DNA from: Serpentinimonas maccroryi
Lineage (GTDB): Bacteria; Pseudomonadota; Gammaproteobacteria; Burkholderiales; Burkholderiaceae_C
DNA length: 64,000 bases
NCBI RefSeq assembly: GCF_000828915.1
Contig: NZ_AP014569.1
Span: 1,054,001-1,118,000, forward strand
Reading direction: 5' to 3'
The position numbers and the translations under genes were made by a program. This document shows positions 19,499 to 29,970 of the stretch, piece after piece. The notes beneath the pieces are model-generated. The model saw only the letters and a program-made list of their open reading frames with translations, had not been told where the DNA came from and ran no database searches. The first letter of the stretch is position 1, and each line of letters starts with the position of its first letter.

Positions 19499-19938
19499 TC
19501 GCCATAGACCTGGTCGGCGCGCTTGACGAAGGCATCGACCAGATTGGCCGCGATCTTGTCGAACACCGGCCCCACCAGCGTGGCCAAGGTGTTGCTGGCA
19601 AAGCCGTAGTTGAGGGTGAAATCGACGCGGCAGGCGCGTTGTGTGCCGTCGCCCACCGGTTTGAACTCCCAGATGCCGTCAAGGTGAGAGAACGGGCCGT
19701 CGATCAGCTCGAGCTGGATGCACCGGTCTTCGACGTGGGTGTTGCGGGTGGTGAAGCTCTTTTTCATGCCGGCCATCGACATGCCTATAGAGGCCACCAT
19801 GCCCTGCTCGTGCTGCTCCAGCACCACGCCGGCGCTGCACCAAGGTAAAAATTCGGGGTAGCGCGGCACATCGCTGACCAGCGCGAACATTTCGTGGGCG
19901 CTGTGCCAGAGCAGTACCGACTTGTGGATGCTTTTCAT
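19495..19938 (-). CDS. ratA: RatA/COQ10-type START-domain protein
   Basis: 147-residue SRPBCC/START-like hydrophobic-cavity protein ([29 protein letters not shown] at the N-terminus). Relatives bind ubiquinone (Coq10) or, in E. coli, were reported to block ribosome subunit association (RatA). The family evidence favours a quinone-related role. ATG 19938 gives the family N-terminus, and 59 bases separate it from the divergent smpB start, so the two promoters must share that gap. It precedes rnfH. Confidence 0.9.
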   Translation of the reverse strand: MKSIHKSVLLWHSAHEMFALVSDVPRYPEFLPWCSAGVVLEQHEQGMVASIGMSMAGMKKSFTTRNTHVEDRCIQLELIDGPFSHLDGIWEFKPVGDGTQRACRVDFTLNYGFASNTLATLVGPVFDKIAANLVDAFVKRADQVYGE

Positions 19939-19997
19939 ACAATGCAAGGCCGTGCCCGGATTGTAGAGCCCCTGGCCGCCCCGCTTTCCCCCGCCCC

Positions 19998-20483
19998 ATG
20001 TCCACCCCAAACAAAAACACCGCCGCCACCACGACCCGCATCGCGGAAAACAAAAAAGCCGCCTTCAACTACCACCTCGAGGAACGCCACGAGTGCGGCC
20101 TGGTGCTGCAAGGCTGGGAAGTGAAGGCGCTGCGCGCCGGCAAGGCGCAGCTCACCGAGGGCTACGTGGTGATCCGCGACGGCGAGCTGTACCTGATCGG
20201 CTGCCTCATCAGCCCGCTGCGCAGCACCAGCAGCCACTTGCCGGCAGACAGCGCGCGCACGCGCAAGCTGCTGATGCACAAAGCCGAAATCCAGCGCCTG
20301 ATCGGCAAAGTGGAGCAAAAGGGCTACACCCTGGTGCCGCTGAACCTGCACTGGAAAAACGGGCGCGTGAAATGCGAGATCGCGCTGGCCAAGGGCAAGG
20401 CCGAGCACGACAAACGCGACACGCTCAAAGAGCGCGAAGGCAAGCGCGAAGTGGAGCGCGCCATGAAGTCGCGCCAGCGCTAA
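19998..20483 (+). CDS. smpB: SsrA-binding protein
   Basis: 161-residue partner of tmRNA in trans-translation: binds the tRNA-like domain and takes it to stalled ribosomes. The OB-fold core is intact ([23 protein letters not shown] at about 22-46) and the basic C-terminal tail ([23 protein letters not shown]) is the segment that enters the mRNA channel. Divergent from ratA and convergent with sodB; the 105-bp gap to sodB has short GC-rich repeats (GCGAAGGCTGA twice) but no clear terminator. Confidence 0.96.
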   Translation: MSTPNKNTAATTTRIAENKKAAFNYHLEERHECGLVLQGWEVKALRAGKAQLTEGYVVIRDGELYLIGCLISPLRSTSSHLPADSARTRKLLMHKAEIQRLIGKVEQKGYTLVPLNLHWKNGRVKCEIALAKGKAEHDKRDTLKEREGKREVERAMKSRQR

Positions 20484-20588
20484 AGCAACGGCTGCTGCTT
20501 GCGCCTGCCCTGCCCAAGCCGGCTCGGTGCCAAGGCGAAGGCTGACGGAGCGAAGGCTGAGGCCCAAAGGCCCCAGCACGGCTCACGA

Positions 20589-21170
20589 TCAGGCGAAATT
20601 GGCCTGCGCAAAGCGCCAGTTGACCAGTTTGTCGAAGAAGGTCTCGACAAATTTTTGCCGCAGGTTGCGGTAGTCGATGTAGTAGGCGTGCTCCCAGACA
20701 TCGACGGTGAGCAGCGCGGTGTCGGCCGTGGTCAAAGGCGTGCCGGCAGCGCCGGTGTTGACGATATCGACCGAGCCGTCGGGCTTTTGCACCAGCCACG
20801 TCCAGCCCGAGCCGAAGTTGCCGACCGCGCTCTTGACGAAGGCTTCACGGAAAGCGGCGTAGCTGCCCCATTTGGCCGTGATGGCCGCAGCCAGCGCGCC
20901 GCTGGGCTCGCCACCGCCACCGGGGCACATGCAGTTCCAGAAAAAGGTGTGGTTCCAGATCTGGGCCGCGTTGTTGTAGATGCCGCCGCTGGATTTTTTG
21001 ATGATCTCTTCGAGCGTCATGGACTCGAATTCGGTGCCCTTTTGCAGGTTGTTGAGGTTGACCACGTAGGCGTTGTGGTGCTTGCCGTGGTGAAACTCGA
21101 GTGTTTCCTGGGAGTAATGCGGCTGCAGCGCGTCGGGGGCATAGGGCAGCGGGGGCAGGGTGTGTTGCAT
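20589..21170 (-). CDS. sodB: Superoxide dismutase [Fe]
   Basis: Cytoplasmic dismutation of superoxide. The 193-residue protein has metal ligands His 27 ([11 protein letters not shown] region), a second His in [10 protein letters not shown] near 74, and Asp/His in [10 protein letters not shown] near 158-162. The Gln in NAAQIWNH and the motif GSGWTWLV point to the iron type. ATG 21170 gives the usual [10 protein letters not shown] start; a TTG two codons earlier is less likely. It sits 97 bases downstream of xseA on the same strand. Confidence 0.95.
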   Translation of the reverse strand: MQHTLPPLPYAPDALQPHYSQETLEFHHGKHHNAYVVNLNNLQKGTEFESMTLEEIIKKSSGGIYNNAAQIWNHTFFWNCMCPGGGGEPSGALAAAITAKWGSYAAFREAFVKSAVGNFGSGWTWLVQKPDGSVDIVNTGAAGTPLTTADTALLTVDVWEHAYYIDYRNLRQKFVETFFDKLVNWRFAQANFA

Positions 21171-21267
21171 GGGCAATGGGCTCCGGTGGGTTTGGTAAAC
21201 GTTTCGCGGGCAGCAACCGTGCGCTTGGGCGCGCAGCCACAGCCACCACGCATTGTAGGCAGAGCCT

Positions 21268-22440
21268 CTAGTTCCCCGCAGCAGACACGGTCAAATCCAG
21301 CTGGCCATCGGCCAAGCGGGCGCGCAGTGCCTGCCCCACCTGTACGCCGCTGCAGCGCAGCACCGGCCGCCCGCTGGCGTCGCTGAGCAAGGCATAGCCG
21401 CGCTGCAGCACGCCATGCGGGTCCAGCGCCTGCAGCCGCGCGGCTTGGTGGTCGAGGCGCAACTGGCGCCGCTCGAGGTCGCGCGCGGCGGCGGTCTGCC
21501 AGCTGTGTTGCCAGCGCTGCAGGCGCTGGCGCTGCTGCTCCAGTTGGCCTGCCACGCCCTGCTGCAGGCGCTGCGCGCAGCGCTCGAGGTGGCGCAGTTG
21601 GGCGCTGCGCTCGGGCGCACAGAGTTCGGCGGCCGCGGTGGGGGTGGGTGCGCGCAGGTCGGCAACAAAATCGGCCAAAGTGAAATCGGTTTCGTGCCCG
21701 ACGCCGCAGATCACCGGCATGGGCGCTTGGGCGATCTGGCGCACCAGCGCCGGGTCGTTGAAGGCCCACAGATCCTCCAGCGAGCCGCCGCCGCGCACCA
21801 GCAGCAGCACATCGCAGCCGCCACCGGCCTGAAACTGCGCTGCCGCCGCCTGCAGCGCCTGGCACAGGGCCTGCGGCGCCCCCTCGCCCTGCACCCGCGC
21901 CGGGTACAGGCGCACCGGCAGATGCGGCACGCGCCGGCTCAGGGTGGTGATCACGTCGCGCAAGGCCGCCGCGTCTGGCGAGGTGACGACGCCGATGCGC
22001 GTGGGCCAAGCGGGTAGCGGACGTTTGCGCGCCGGGTCAAACCAGCCCTCGGCCTGCAACTGGGCTTTGAGGCGCATGAACTGCTCGAACAAGCCGCCCT
22101 GCCCTGCCAACCGGGCCGCCTCGACGATCAGCTGCAGCTCGCCGCGGGCGCCGTAGATGTCGATGCGCCCTTGCAGCTCGACTTGCACGCCGTCGCGCCA
22201 ATCGAGCGCCGCCGCCGCTGCCGCGCGCTTGAACAGCGCACAGCGCAGTTGCCCGCGCTCGTCTTTGAGGGTGAAGTAGCTGTGGCCGCTGGCGGCGCGC
22301 ACATAGCCCGACACCTCGCCCACCACGCGCACCGGGTTGAACTGCGCCTGCAGCGCCTCGGACAAGGCCGCCAGCAGCTCGCCCACGGCCCACAGCGGCG
22401 CCTCGCCGCCCCTCTGAAAGAGCCCATCAGCCGCGGCCAT
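21268..22440 (-). CDS. xseA: Exodeoxyribonuclease VII large subunit
   Basis: Single-strand DNA exonuclease subunit acting with XseB (not in the window). The 390 residues comprise an N-terminal OB-fold ([22 protein letters not shown] near 37-58), the catalytic domain with [13 protein letters not shown] near 138 and the [17 protein letters not shown] motif near 195-211, and a coiled-coil C-terminal part rich in Gln/Arg. ATG 22440 fits the family; an in-frame GTG at 22485 would add 15 residues without similarity. Divergent from exbB across an AT-rich region. Confidence 0.92.
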   Translation of the reverse strand: MAAADGLFQRGGEAPLWAVGELLAALSEALQAQFNPVRVVGEVSGYVRAASGHSYFTLKDERGQLRCALFKRAAAAAALDWRDGVQVELQGRIDIYGARGELQLIVEAARLAGQGGLFEQFMRLKAQLQAEGWFDPARKRPLPAWPTRIGVVTSPDAAALRDVITTLSRRVPHLPVRLYPARVQGEGAPQALCQALQAAAAQFQAGGGCDVLLLVRGGGSLEDLWAFNDPALVRQIAQAPMPVICGVGHETDFTLADFVADLRAPTPTAAAELCAPERSAQLRHLERCAQRLQQGVAGQLEQQRQRLQRWQHSWQTAAARDLERRQLRLDHQAARLQALDPHGVLQRGYALLSDASGRPVLRCSGVQVGQALRARLADGQLDLTVSAAGN

Positions 22441-22622
22441 GCGAACCCCAAAATTGAAACTGTCCACAAGGGAGCCCCACAGCACTTAGATCGACTCGGC
22501 TCTCGCCCCGCCTTGCATTCATTTTTCAACCTTTTGATTCAAAACAGCTTTTAAAAAAATTTGCGAGGCTTGAAAAAAATATCGCAGCATCGAAGCCGGA
22601 TAAATGCAAATCAGCCAGATCG

Positions 22623-22643
22623 TTACCCACAAACTTATCCACA
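22623..22643 (+). promoter_or_regulatory. Two adjacent DnaA-box-like 9-mers
   Basis: TTACCCACA (22623-22631, one mismatch) and TTATCCACA (22635-22643, exact consensus) lie head to tail, 12 bp apart, in the 287-bp gap between xseA and exbB. The stretch just left of them (about 22518-22585) is strikingly AT-rich for this genome, with runs of A and T. The layout resembles a DnaA-binding regulatory site more than a chromosomal origin, since no dnaA, dnaN, gyrB or rpmH gene is near. Confidence 0.5.
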
Positions 22644-22727
22644 GGCCCGCTGGGCACTCCGCAGCGCTGCGCTGGGCGATAATCGGGGCCCTGCAAGCGC
22701 CGCGCCGCGGCCGCAAGGAGACCCGCA

Positions 22728-23366
22728 TTGTTTACGATCATACAAGCCGCCGGCTGGCCGATCTGGCCCCTCATTGCCTGCTCGGTGGTGGGTTTGGCGC
22801 TGGTCGTCGAGCGCTTTTTGAGCCTGCGGGTGGCCCGCGTGGCGCCCCCCAAACTGCTCGATGAAGCGATTGCGGTGTCGCTCAAGGCCGTGCCCGAGCC
22901 CCAGGTGGTGCAACAACTGGCCCAAAACTCGGTGTTGGGCGAACTCCTCGCCGCCGGCCTACAGCAGTTGCACCAAAAACCCGCCAGCACCGAAGCCGAG
23001 CTGCGCACCAGCCTCGAGGCCGCCGGGCGCTTTGCCGCCGCCAAGCTGGAAAAACACCTCGGGGCGCTGGCCACCATTGCGTCGGTCGCGCCGCTCATCG
23101 GCCTGCTGGGTACGGTGGTGGGCATGATCGAGATTTTCGCCTCCCAAGCCGGGCCGGGTGGCCTCACCCCTGGTGGTGGCAACCCGGAGCAGCTCGCGCA
23201 CGGCATATCGATCGCGCTCTACAACACCGCCTTTGGCCTGATCATCGCCATTCCGGCGCTGATGTTTTGGCGCTACTTTCGCGCCCGCAACGAAGCCTGG
23301 CTGCTGCAGATGGAGGTGGCCGCCGAGCGCTTTGCCCAGCACCTGCTGACGCTGCGCCGCCCCTAA
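22728..23366 (+). CDS. exbB: MotA/TolQ/ExbB proton channel protein
   Basis: Inner-membrane proton-channel subunit that with ExbD energises TonB-dependent (or Tol-Pal-like) outer-membrane processes. The 212 residues show three membrane segments: about 8-28, 113-135 (VAPLIGLLGTVVGMIEIF, the family signature) and 160-180. The start is TTG 22728, preceded at 22715-22720 by a strong AAGGAG; no ATG is available before the first membrane helix. It is first in the exbB-exbD-lpxK-(Trm112)-kdsB order typical for Burkholderiales. No tonB gene is in view. Confidence 0.92.
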   Translation: MFTIIQAAGWPIWPLIACSVVGLALVVERFLSLRVARVAPPKLLDEAIAVSLKAVPEPQVVQQLAQNSVLGELLAAGLQQLHQKPASTEAELRTSLEAAGRFAAAKLEKHLGALATIASVAPLIGLLGTVVGMIEIFASQAGPGGLTPGGGNPEQLAHGISIALYNTAFGLIIAIPALMFWRYFRARNEAWLLQMEVAAERFAQHLLTLRRP

Positions 23367-23385
23367 CCTGGCCTAGGAGCTGAGC

Positions 23386-23811
23386 ATGGCCATCCGCTTT
23401 AGCCGCCGCGATCGGGAAGAACCCGAAATCAACCTGATCCCGTTTATCGACGTGCTGCTGGTGGTGCTGATTTTCCTCATGCTCACCGCCACCTTCAGCC
23501 GCTACACCCAGTTGCAGGTGCGCCTGCCCGAAGCCGACGCCGAGGCGGCGCAGACGCAGGCGCACGAGATCGTGGTCGCCATCGGGGCCGACGGCCGCTA
23601 TGCCGTGGCCGGGCAAGTGCTCACCACGCCCAGCGTGCAGGCACTCACAGCGGCGCTGCAACAGGCCGCCCAAGGCCAAACCGAGCCCACGCTGGTGATC
23701 AACGCCGACGCGGCCGCCACGCATCAATCGGTCATCAACGCGATGGAGGCAGCGCGCAACGCCGGTTTGCAGCGCATCACCTTTGCCACCCAGCAGCCGC
23801 GTGAGCGCTGA
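23386..23811 (+). CDS. exbD: ExbD/TolR biopolymer transport protein
   Basis: 141-residue partner of ExbB: short cytoplasmic N-terminus, one membrane helix (about 16-38) containing the essential aspartate D22 (NLIPFIDVLLVVLIF), and a periplasmic domain. It starts 19 bases after exbB, and its 3' end overlaps the GTG start of lpxK by 11 bases, so the cluster is translated as a unit. Confidence 0.94.
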   Translation: MAIRFSRRDREEPEINLIPFIDVLLVVLIFLMLTATFSRYTQLQVRLPEADAEAAQTQAHEIVVAIGADGRYAVAGQVLTTPSVQALTAALQQAAQGQTEPTLVINADAAATHQSVINAMEAARNAGLQRITFATQQPRER

Positions 23812-24970
23812 ACGGCACGAACCCCTAGCCCCCGCCCGCGCCACTTGGGTGCACGCGCTGCAGCGCGCTTGGCTGGCGCGCGGCGCATTGGCCTGCCTGC
23901 TGTGGCCGCTCTCGCTGCTTTACGGCGCCGCTTGGGCGCTGCGCAGCGCGCTCTATCGCAGCGGTCTCAAGCGCTCCAGCCGGCTGCCGGTGCCGGTGCT
24001 GGTGGTGGGCAACGTGGTGGTGGGCGGCAGTGGCAAAACCCCCACTTTGATCGGTTTGGTGCAACACCTGCAGGCCCAAGGCTGGCGGCCGGGCGTGCTC
24101 TCGCGCGGCCACGGCCGGCGCAGCACGGGGTGCTTGCCGGTGCAAGCCGACAGCCACGCCGACCAAACCGGCGACGAGCCGCTGCTCATCGCCCAAGCCA
24201 CGGGCGTGCCGGTGTACGTGGGCCGCGACCGCGCCGCCGCCGGGCGGGCGCTGCTGGCGGCGCACCCCGGCGTCAACCTGCTGCTGTGCGACGACGGCAT
24301 GCAGCACTGGGCGCTGGCGCGCGACCTGACCGTGCTGGTGTTCGACGCCCGCGGCTGCGGCAACGGCTGGCTGCTGCCGGCCGGGATGCTGCGCCAGCCT
24401 TGGCCGGCGCCGGTCTGGGGCGGTGGGCCGCTGCTGATGCTGCAAACCGGGCTGCCTGCCGGTGCCCGCCCCGACCCGGCGCTGGCTGCGGGCGCACAGG
24501 CCTTTGCCGCCACGCGCCGCTTAGCCGATCAGGCTTACGACGCCCACGGGCGGAGGCTGGCGCTGCAGCGCTGGGTGCAGTCGCCCGCGCACCGCCACGG
24601 CGAGCAAGGCAAGGCGGAGGTGGCCCCGGCCCCGGTGTCAGCGACCTTGCGCTGCGCCGCGCTGGCCGGCATCGCCCAGCCCGAGGCCTTTTTTGCCCTG
24701 CTGCGCCAGCGCGGGCTGGCGTTGCAACACACCCTGGCATTGCCCGACCACGCCGACGGCGCCACCTTGTTGCAGGCGCTCGCCGCCTACCCCAGCGACC
24801 TGGACTGGCTGTGCACCGAAAAAGACGCGGTCAAGCTCTTTGCCGCCCTGCGCCAGCCCGGTGCGCCGGCGCACCGCGTTTGGGCCGTGGCGCTGGAGCA
24901 AGAGCCAGACTGCGGTTTTTACGCGGCGATCGATCAGGCCCTAGGCCGGGTGGCTGCGCCTTCGCCCTGA
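23801..24970 (+). CDS. lpxK: Tetraacyldisaccharide 4'-kinase
   Basis: Inner-membrane-associated kinase that phosphorylates the lipid A disaccharide at the 4' position. The 389 residues have an N-terminal amphipathic/membrane segment (about 28-52) and the P-loop GGSGKT (75-80), then DDGMQH near 165, a conserved LpxK motif. GTG 23801, inside the end of exbD, is the best start; the frame extends six codons further upstream only through exbD sequence. Downstream genes continue envelope biogenesis. Confidence 0.92.
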   Translation: MSAERHEPLAPARATWVHALQRAWLARGALACLLWPLSLLYGAAWALRSALYRSGLKRSSRLPVPVLVVGNVVVGGSGKTPTLIGLVQHLQAQGWRPGVLSRGHGRRSTGCLPVQADSHADQTGDEPLLIAQATGVPVYVGRDRAAAGRALLAAHPGVNLLLCDDGMQHWALARDLTVLVFDARGCGNGWLLPAGMLRQPWPAPVWGGGPLLMLQTGLPAGARPDPALAAGAQAFAATRRLADQAYDAHGRRLALQRWVQSPAHRHGEQGKAEVAPAPVSATLRCAALAGIAQPEAFFALLRQRGLALQHTLALPDHADGATLLQALAAYPSDLDWLCTEKDAVKLFAALRQPGAPAHRVWAVALEQEPDCGFYAAIDQALGRVAAPSP

Positions 24971-25064
24971 GCTTGGCGCCCGCTTGTCAGCGCCGACTTT
25001 CGCTGCTGCCACCACCACCCAACGCCTGCGCCATGGAGCCCAGCAAGCGGGTATCATCCCAGCC

Positions 25065-25271
25065 ATGGACGCCAAACTGCTCTCACTCTTGGTCTGCCCC
25101 GTCACCAAGGGGCCGCTGGTTTACAAGCCCGAACAGCAAGAGCTGCTCTCGCGCAGCGCCCGGCTGGCCTACCCGATCCGCGACGGCATCCCGATCATGC
25201 TGGAAAACGAGGCGCGCCCGATCAGCGCCGAAGAAGCCGCGCGGCCCGACCCGCCCAGAGCCGCGCTTTGA
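25065..25271 (+). CDS. Trm112 family small protein (YcaR-like)
   Basis: 68 residues of the Trm112/UPF0434 family ([20 protein letters not shown], then [11 protein letters not shown]). Relatives act as small zinc-ribbon-like or methyltransferase-activating subunits; here only one cysteine is left in the CPxTK motif, as is usual for the proteobacterial YcaR type. It sits between lpxK and kdsB, as in many proteobacteria, and its stop overlaps the kdsB start (TGATG). Function unknown. Confidence 0.88.
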   Translation: MDAKLLSLLVCPVTKGPLVYKPEQQELLSRSARLAYPIRDGIPIMLENEARPISAEEAARPDPPRAAL

Positions 25272-26134
25272 TGCGCCCCTTGCACCCCCCCTTTCACGTC
25301 CTGATTCCGGCCCGGCTCGGCTCGACCCGGCTGCCGCGCAAACCCTTGGCCGACATCGGCGGCGCGCCGATGGTGGTGCGTGTGGCGCAGCGGGCGCTGG
25401 CCAGCCAGGCGCTGTCGGTCACGGTGGCGGCCGACGACCCCTGCATCGTACAAGCCTGCCAGCAGCACGGCATTGAGGCGATCCTGACGCGCCCCGACCA
25501 CGCCAGCGGCAGCGACCGGCTGGCAGAAGCCTGCACCCTGCTGGGCTGGCCCGACGAGGCCTTGGTCATCAACCTGCAAGGCGACGAACCGCTCATGGCC
25601 CCCGCACTGCTGGCGGCGGTGGCGCAGCAGTTGCAACAGCACCCCGACTGCGCCATGAGCACCGCCGCGCACCCCTTGCACAGCGCCGCCGAGTTCCTGA
25701 ACCCGAACGTGGTCAAAGTGGTGCTCGACGCCCAAGGGCGGGCGCTGTACTTCAGCCGCGCCCCGATCCCCCACTGGCGCGACCGTCCTGCCGGTCTGAC
25801 TGCCGATCTGTCTGCCGAACCAGCCGTCGACCTTCTTGCCGCCACGCCCCTGCCCGGGCAGCCCAGCGCAGCGGGCACCCCAGTGGTGCCGCAACCTGCA
25901 CCGCTGCGCCACATCGGCCTGTACGGCTACCGGGCCGGGTTTTTGCGCCGCTTCCCGCAACTGCAGGCCGCGCCGCTGGAGCAGTGCGAGGCACTGGAAC
26001 AGCTGCGCGTGCTCTGGCACGGCGAGCGCATCGCGGTGCACGTCACCGAGCAAGCGCCCGGGCCGGGTGTGGACACCGAGGCCGACCTGCAGCGGGTGCG
26101 CGCGCTGTGGGACGCAACCGCTGGCCGCCTGTAA
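25271..26134 (+). CDS. kdsB: 3-deoxy-manno-octulosonate cytidylyltransferase
   Basis: Activates Kdo as CMP-Kdo for lipopolysaccharide core synthesis. It has the nucleotidyltransferase signature [15 protein letters not shown] (12-26), the NLQGDEP motif (101-107), and the PIPHWRD segment (166-171). The 287 residues exceed the usual 250 or so. The excess is an insert of about 40 residues (171-210, Pro/Ala-rich) between the catalytic core and [15 protein letters not shown] 25271 shares its A with the preceding stop. Confidence 0.94.
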   Translation: MRPLHPPFHVLIPARLGSTRLPRKPLADIGGAPMVVRVAQRALASQALSVTVAADDPCIVQACQQHGIEAILTRPDHASGSDRLAEACTLLGWPDEALVINLQGDEPLMAPALLAAVAQQLQQHPDCAMSTAAHPLHSAAEFLNPNVVKVVLDAQGRALYFSRAPIPHWRDRPAGLTADLSAEPAVDLLAATPLPGQPSAAGTPVVPQPAPLRHIGLYGYRAGFLRRFPQLQAAPLEQCEALEQLRVLWHGERIAVHVTEQAPGPGVDTEADLQRVRALWDATAGRL

Positions 26135-26246
26135 GCCAGCCTCAAGATGTGCCATGCTATCCTTGCAAGGTTGAAACCCTTGCAGCCCAAGCGGCAGCGG
26201 GCAGGCACGCCAGCGTCGTGCCAATGCGCAATCACGACTCCAATAA

Positions 26247-26912
<666 letters not shown>

Positions 26913-26953
26913 AGCGACGGGCTGGGACTGAGAGGCTGAGGGGGCTCTTCTTC

Positions 26954-28069
26954 CTACCACTCGGTCGCCAGCAAATGCAGCTGCAGCGCCAGCCGCGCCT
27001 GCGGCGCTGGCAGCGCGGTGGCGGCAAAGCCGCCTGTGGCAGCCTTGGCTGTGGCGGCCACGGAAGTTCCTTCGGAGGTTGGAGCGGTTGCCGTCGCATC
27101 GGCCGCATCATCAGCACCGGTGTCCAGCGCTTCACCTGCCCCACCCAGCAACGCCCCCAGCACCCAGCGCGCCGCATCTGGCCCAGCAGGCACGCACGCC
27201 CCGATGCGCGAACAGCGCCAGACCACCACCCCTGTCTGCTCGGCCTGCTGCAGCGCCTGCGCCAGCGCCTGGTGCAACGTGGCGTTGCCCGTGCCAGCCA
27301 CCACCAGCCCGCGCAGCGGCGCCTCGCTGCCGTCGGCCTGAGCGTGCTGCAGCAGCAGCGCACGCACCAGCGCCCCGCTCTGCGCACCGTGGCTGCTGAG
27401 CCACTCCACCCGCGGCCAAGGCGCTGCGGCCAGCAGGCGCGGCAGCAGGCGTGGGGATGGGGGTGGGGGTGGGCCCTCACCCGGCCACGGCCGCCAGCGC
27501 TGCAAACGCCCGCCCACCAGCGCCGCGAGCGCACCGGCGTCGCCGGCGCCAAAGGCCTCGAGCCGATGCGGGTGCAGCTTGCGCACCTCGTGCCCAGCAT
27601 AAATCTGCCCGGCGCACGGCACCAGCACCCCGCGCGCGCCGGGCGTGGCGGCCAGTTGCAAGGCGTCGGCCAGGTTTTGCGCGCCGTCGCTCAGCAAGGC
27701 CGTGCTCGGGCGCATGGCCCCCACCAGCAGCACCGGCTTGGGTGGCTGCAGCACCGCTTGCAGCAAAAAAGCGCTTTCTTCGAGCGTGTCGGTGCCATGC
27801 GTGACCAGCACCGCCTGCACCTCGGGCCGTTCGAGCTGGTGCTGCACCGCCTGCAGCAGGGCGCGCCAATGGGCTTCGGACACGTCTTTGCTGTCGATCT
27901 GCGCCAGTTGCTGCGCCTCGATGGCCAAACCCGGCGGCAACGCCAGCCCAGCCAACAAATCCTGCACCGGCCGCACCGCCGCGCGGTAGTTCAGCGCATC
28001 GCCCGGATTTTGCGCGCAACCGGCAATGGTACCGCCGGTGCCGACGACGGCGATGATGCGCGGCTTCAT
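26954..28069 (-). CDS. L-asparaginase, type I/II family
   Basis: Hydrolyses asparagine to aspartate and ammonia. Catalytic threonines are T14 in GTGGTIAG and T93 with D94 in VTHGTDTLEE; the MRP-containing segment (GAMRPSTALLSDG) follows. No signal peptide, so it is probably cytoplasmic. The 371 residues are longer than the usual 325-350 because of low-complexity inserts, one Pro-rich near residue 200 and one Ala/Thr-rich near 330-355. ATG 28069 overlaps the stop of the upstream dioxygenase gene by four bases. Confidence 0.88.
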   Translation of the reverse strand: MKPRIIAVVGTGGTIAGCAQNPGDALNYRAAVRPVQDLLAGLALPPGLAIEAQQLAQIDSKDVSEAHWRALLQAVQHQLERPEVQAVLVTHGTDTLEESAFLLQAVLQPPKPVLLVGAMRPSTALLSDGAQNLADALQLAATPGARGVLVPCAGQIYAGHEVRKLHPHRLEAFGAGDAGALAALVGGRLQRWRPWPGEGPPPPPSPRLLPRLLAAAPWPRVEWLSSHGAQSGALVRALLLQHAQADGSEAPLRGLVVAGTGNATLHQALAQALQQAEQTGVVVWRCSRIGACVPAGPDAARWVLGALLGGAGEALDTGADDAADATATAPTSEGTSVAATAKAATGGFAATALPAPQARLALQLHLLATEW

Positions 28070-28968
28070 TGCAGCACCAGCGCATCCATGGCCAGATAGC
28101 GGTGCATGACCTCGCACGTCAGGTAGTGCGGCGGCGCTGGCTCGGCTTGCGAGGCTGCGCTCTGTCCCCACGCAGCGGCCCCGAGGGCAAAAAACAGCGG
28201 CAAAAAATGCTCGTCGGTGGGGTGGGCACGGGCGGCTTGCGGTGCCAGCTCGCGGTAGTTCAGCAGCGCCTCGCGCTCATGCGCCAATAGCCGCTGCTCG
28301 ACCCAGCGCGCAAAGGCGCTCACGTAGTCGGCGGCTTCGGCGTCCTGCGCCGGGCGGCTGCTAAAAAACTCGTGCAAATTGTGCGTCATGCTGCCCGAGC
28401 CGACGAGCCACACGCCCTGCTGGCGCAATGGGGCCAGCGCCTGCCCCATGGCATAGACCTCGGCCGGCCCATAACCATGCGGCAAGGCCACTTGCAGCGC
28501 CGGCACGTCGGCCTTGGGCAACAGGTAGCGCAACGGCACCCAAGCGCCGTGGTCGAAGGGGCGCTGCGCGTCGGGCCGGGTGGCGATACCCGCTGCTTGC
28601 AGCAGTTGCAGCACCTGCTGCGCCAGCGCCGGTGCGCCCGGAGCCGGATACTGCAAGCGGTACAGCGGCTCGGGGAAGCCGCCAAAATCGTGCCAAGTGG
28701 CGGGCTGGGGGTGCGTCATCACGGCGGCGCAGTCGGCCATCCAGTGCGGCGACAGCACCAGCACCGCGCTCGGCCGCTGGCGCGCGCACTCGGTTTGCGC
28801 CCAAGCCGCCAGCGCCGGGCCGGTCTGGCCGGGCTCCAGCGCCCACATGGGTGAGCCGTGCGAAATGAACAGCGCCGGGCTGGAGCGTGCTTGGGGTGCG
28901 GCTGCGGCCCGCCGCAGCGGCTCGGAGCTGAGGCTGGGGCTGGTGTGGGAACTGGGTACAGGCTGCAT
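28066..28968 (-). CDS. ygiD: LigB/DODA-type extradiol dioxygenase (YgiD-like)
   Basis: 300 residues of the class III extradiol ring-cleaving dioxygenase family, closest in pattern to the 4,5-DOPA dioxygenase/YgiD group. Metal and active-site histidines appear in FISHGSPM (near 40), LSPHW (near 78), FDHGAWVPL (near 142) and SMTHNLHEF (near 200). Physiological substrate unknown. ATG 28968 follows the Ser/Pro-rich start; about 35 residues precede the conserved domain, so a later start is possible. Probably co-transcribed with the asparaginase gene; divergent from aroE. Confidence 0.85.
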   Translation of the reverse strand: MQPVPSSHTSPSLSSEPLRRAAAAPQARSSPALFISHGSPMWALEPGQTGPALAAWAQTECARQRPSAVLVLSPHWMADCAAVMTHPQPATWHDFGGFPEPLYRLQYPAPGAPALAQQVLQLLQAAGIATRPDAQRPFDHGAWVPLRYLLPKADVPALQVALPHGYGPAEVYAMGQALAPLRQQGVWLVGSGSMTHNLHEFFSSRPAQDAEAADYVSAFARWVEQRLLAHEREALLNYRELAPQAARAHPTDEHFLPLFFALGAAAWGQSAASQAEPAPPHYLTCEVMHRYLAMDALVLQ

Positions 28969-29118
28969 CGGTGGCGTGGTGTGGGTGCGCGAATGGCCAA
29001 TGTAGCGCAATTCAGCCGCCGCGCTGGTGCGCTGCACCAAACACACCCAGCGCATCGGCGACAATGCGGCACCTGCCCCGATCGCCATTTTGATCGCCAC
29101 TCCACTATCTGCCTGCGC

Positions 29119-29958
29119 ATGGACCGCTACGCCGTCATCGGCCACCCCATCGGCCACAGCAAATCGCCCACCATCCACCGCGCTTTTGCCGCCGCCACGG
29201 GCCAAGCCTTGAGCTACGAAGCCATCGAAGCCCCCTTGGGGGCGGGTCAGTTTGCCGCTACCGTGGAGCGCTTTCGCGCCAGCGGCGGCCGCGGCGTGAA
29301 CGTCACGCTGCCCTTCAAGCTCGACGCCTGCGCCTACGCCACCGACCTGGCCGAGAGCGCGCGCTGCGCCGGGGCCGCCAATGCGCTCAAGTTTGAGGGC
29401 ACGCGCTGCCTGGCCGAAAACTTCGACGGCAGCGGCCTGGTGCGCGACCTGAGCCACAACCTGGGCCAGCCGCTGGCCGGGCGCAGGCTGTTGCTGCTCG
29501 GGGCTGGCGGGGCCAGCCGCGGAGCCATTTTGCCGCTGCTGCGCGCCCAACCGGCGCAGCTGTGGGTGCTCAACCGCAACGCCGCCAAGGCCGAGGCGCT
29601 GGTGCGCGAGTTCGTCGCGCTCGGGGCCGATGCCGCAGTCTTGCACGGCGGCGGTTTTGATGCGCTGGCGCAGCCCCAGCGTTTTGATCTGGTGCTCAAC
29701 GCCACCTCGGCCAGCCTGAGCGCCGAGGCGCTGCCGCTGCCCGCCCACGCCTTCAAGCCCGAGGGCTTGGCCTACGACATGGTCTATGGCAAGGGCCTGA
29801 CGCCCTTTTTGCGCCAGGCCCAGCAGGCCGGCGTGCGCCAGCTCGCCGACGGCGTAGGCATGCTGGTCGAGCAGGCCGCCGAAGCCTTTGCCTGGTGGCG
29901 CGGCGTGCGCCCCGAAACCAAAGATCTCATCCAGCGCCTGAGCGTGCCCCTGAACTAA
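29119..29958 (+). CDS. aroE: Shikimate dehydrogenase (NADP+)
   Basis: Reduces 3-dehydroshikimate in aromatic amino acid synthesis. The 279 residues have the shikimate-binding N-terminal domain (VIGHPIGHSKSP at 6-17, catalytic K67 in NVTLPFK, D103 in NFDG) and a Rossmann domain with GAGGASRG near 130. The NADP-typical NRN motif follows near 150. Family length and start agree. It is followed after 12 bases by tal, giving an aroE-tal-hexR run. Confidence 0.95.
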   Translation: MDRYAVIGHPIGHSKSPTIHRAFAAATGQALSYEAIEAPLGAGQFAATVERFRASGGRGVNVTLPFKLDACAYATDLAESARCAGAANALKFEGTRCLAENFDGSGLVRDLSHNLGQPLAGRRLLLLGAGGASRGAILPLLRAQPAQLWVLNRNAAKAEALVREFVALGADAAVLHGGGFDALAQPQRFDLVLNATSASLSAEALPLPAHAFKPEGLAYDMVYGKGLTPFLRQAQQAGVRQLADGVGMLVEQAAEAFAWWRGVRPETKDLIQRLSVPLN

Positions 29959-29970
29959 ACGCACCCCACT

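Noticed and set aside
19166-19938. RatA/RnfH pair as a toxin-antitoxin system
   Set aside because: The pairing is conserved across proteobacteria with a quinone-binding START protein; nothing here shows toxin/antitoxin features.
22441-22727. Chromosomal replication origin
   Set aside because: Only two DnaA-type boxes and no dnaA, dnaN, gyrB, rpmH or parAB genes around.
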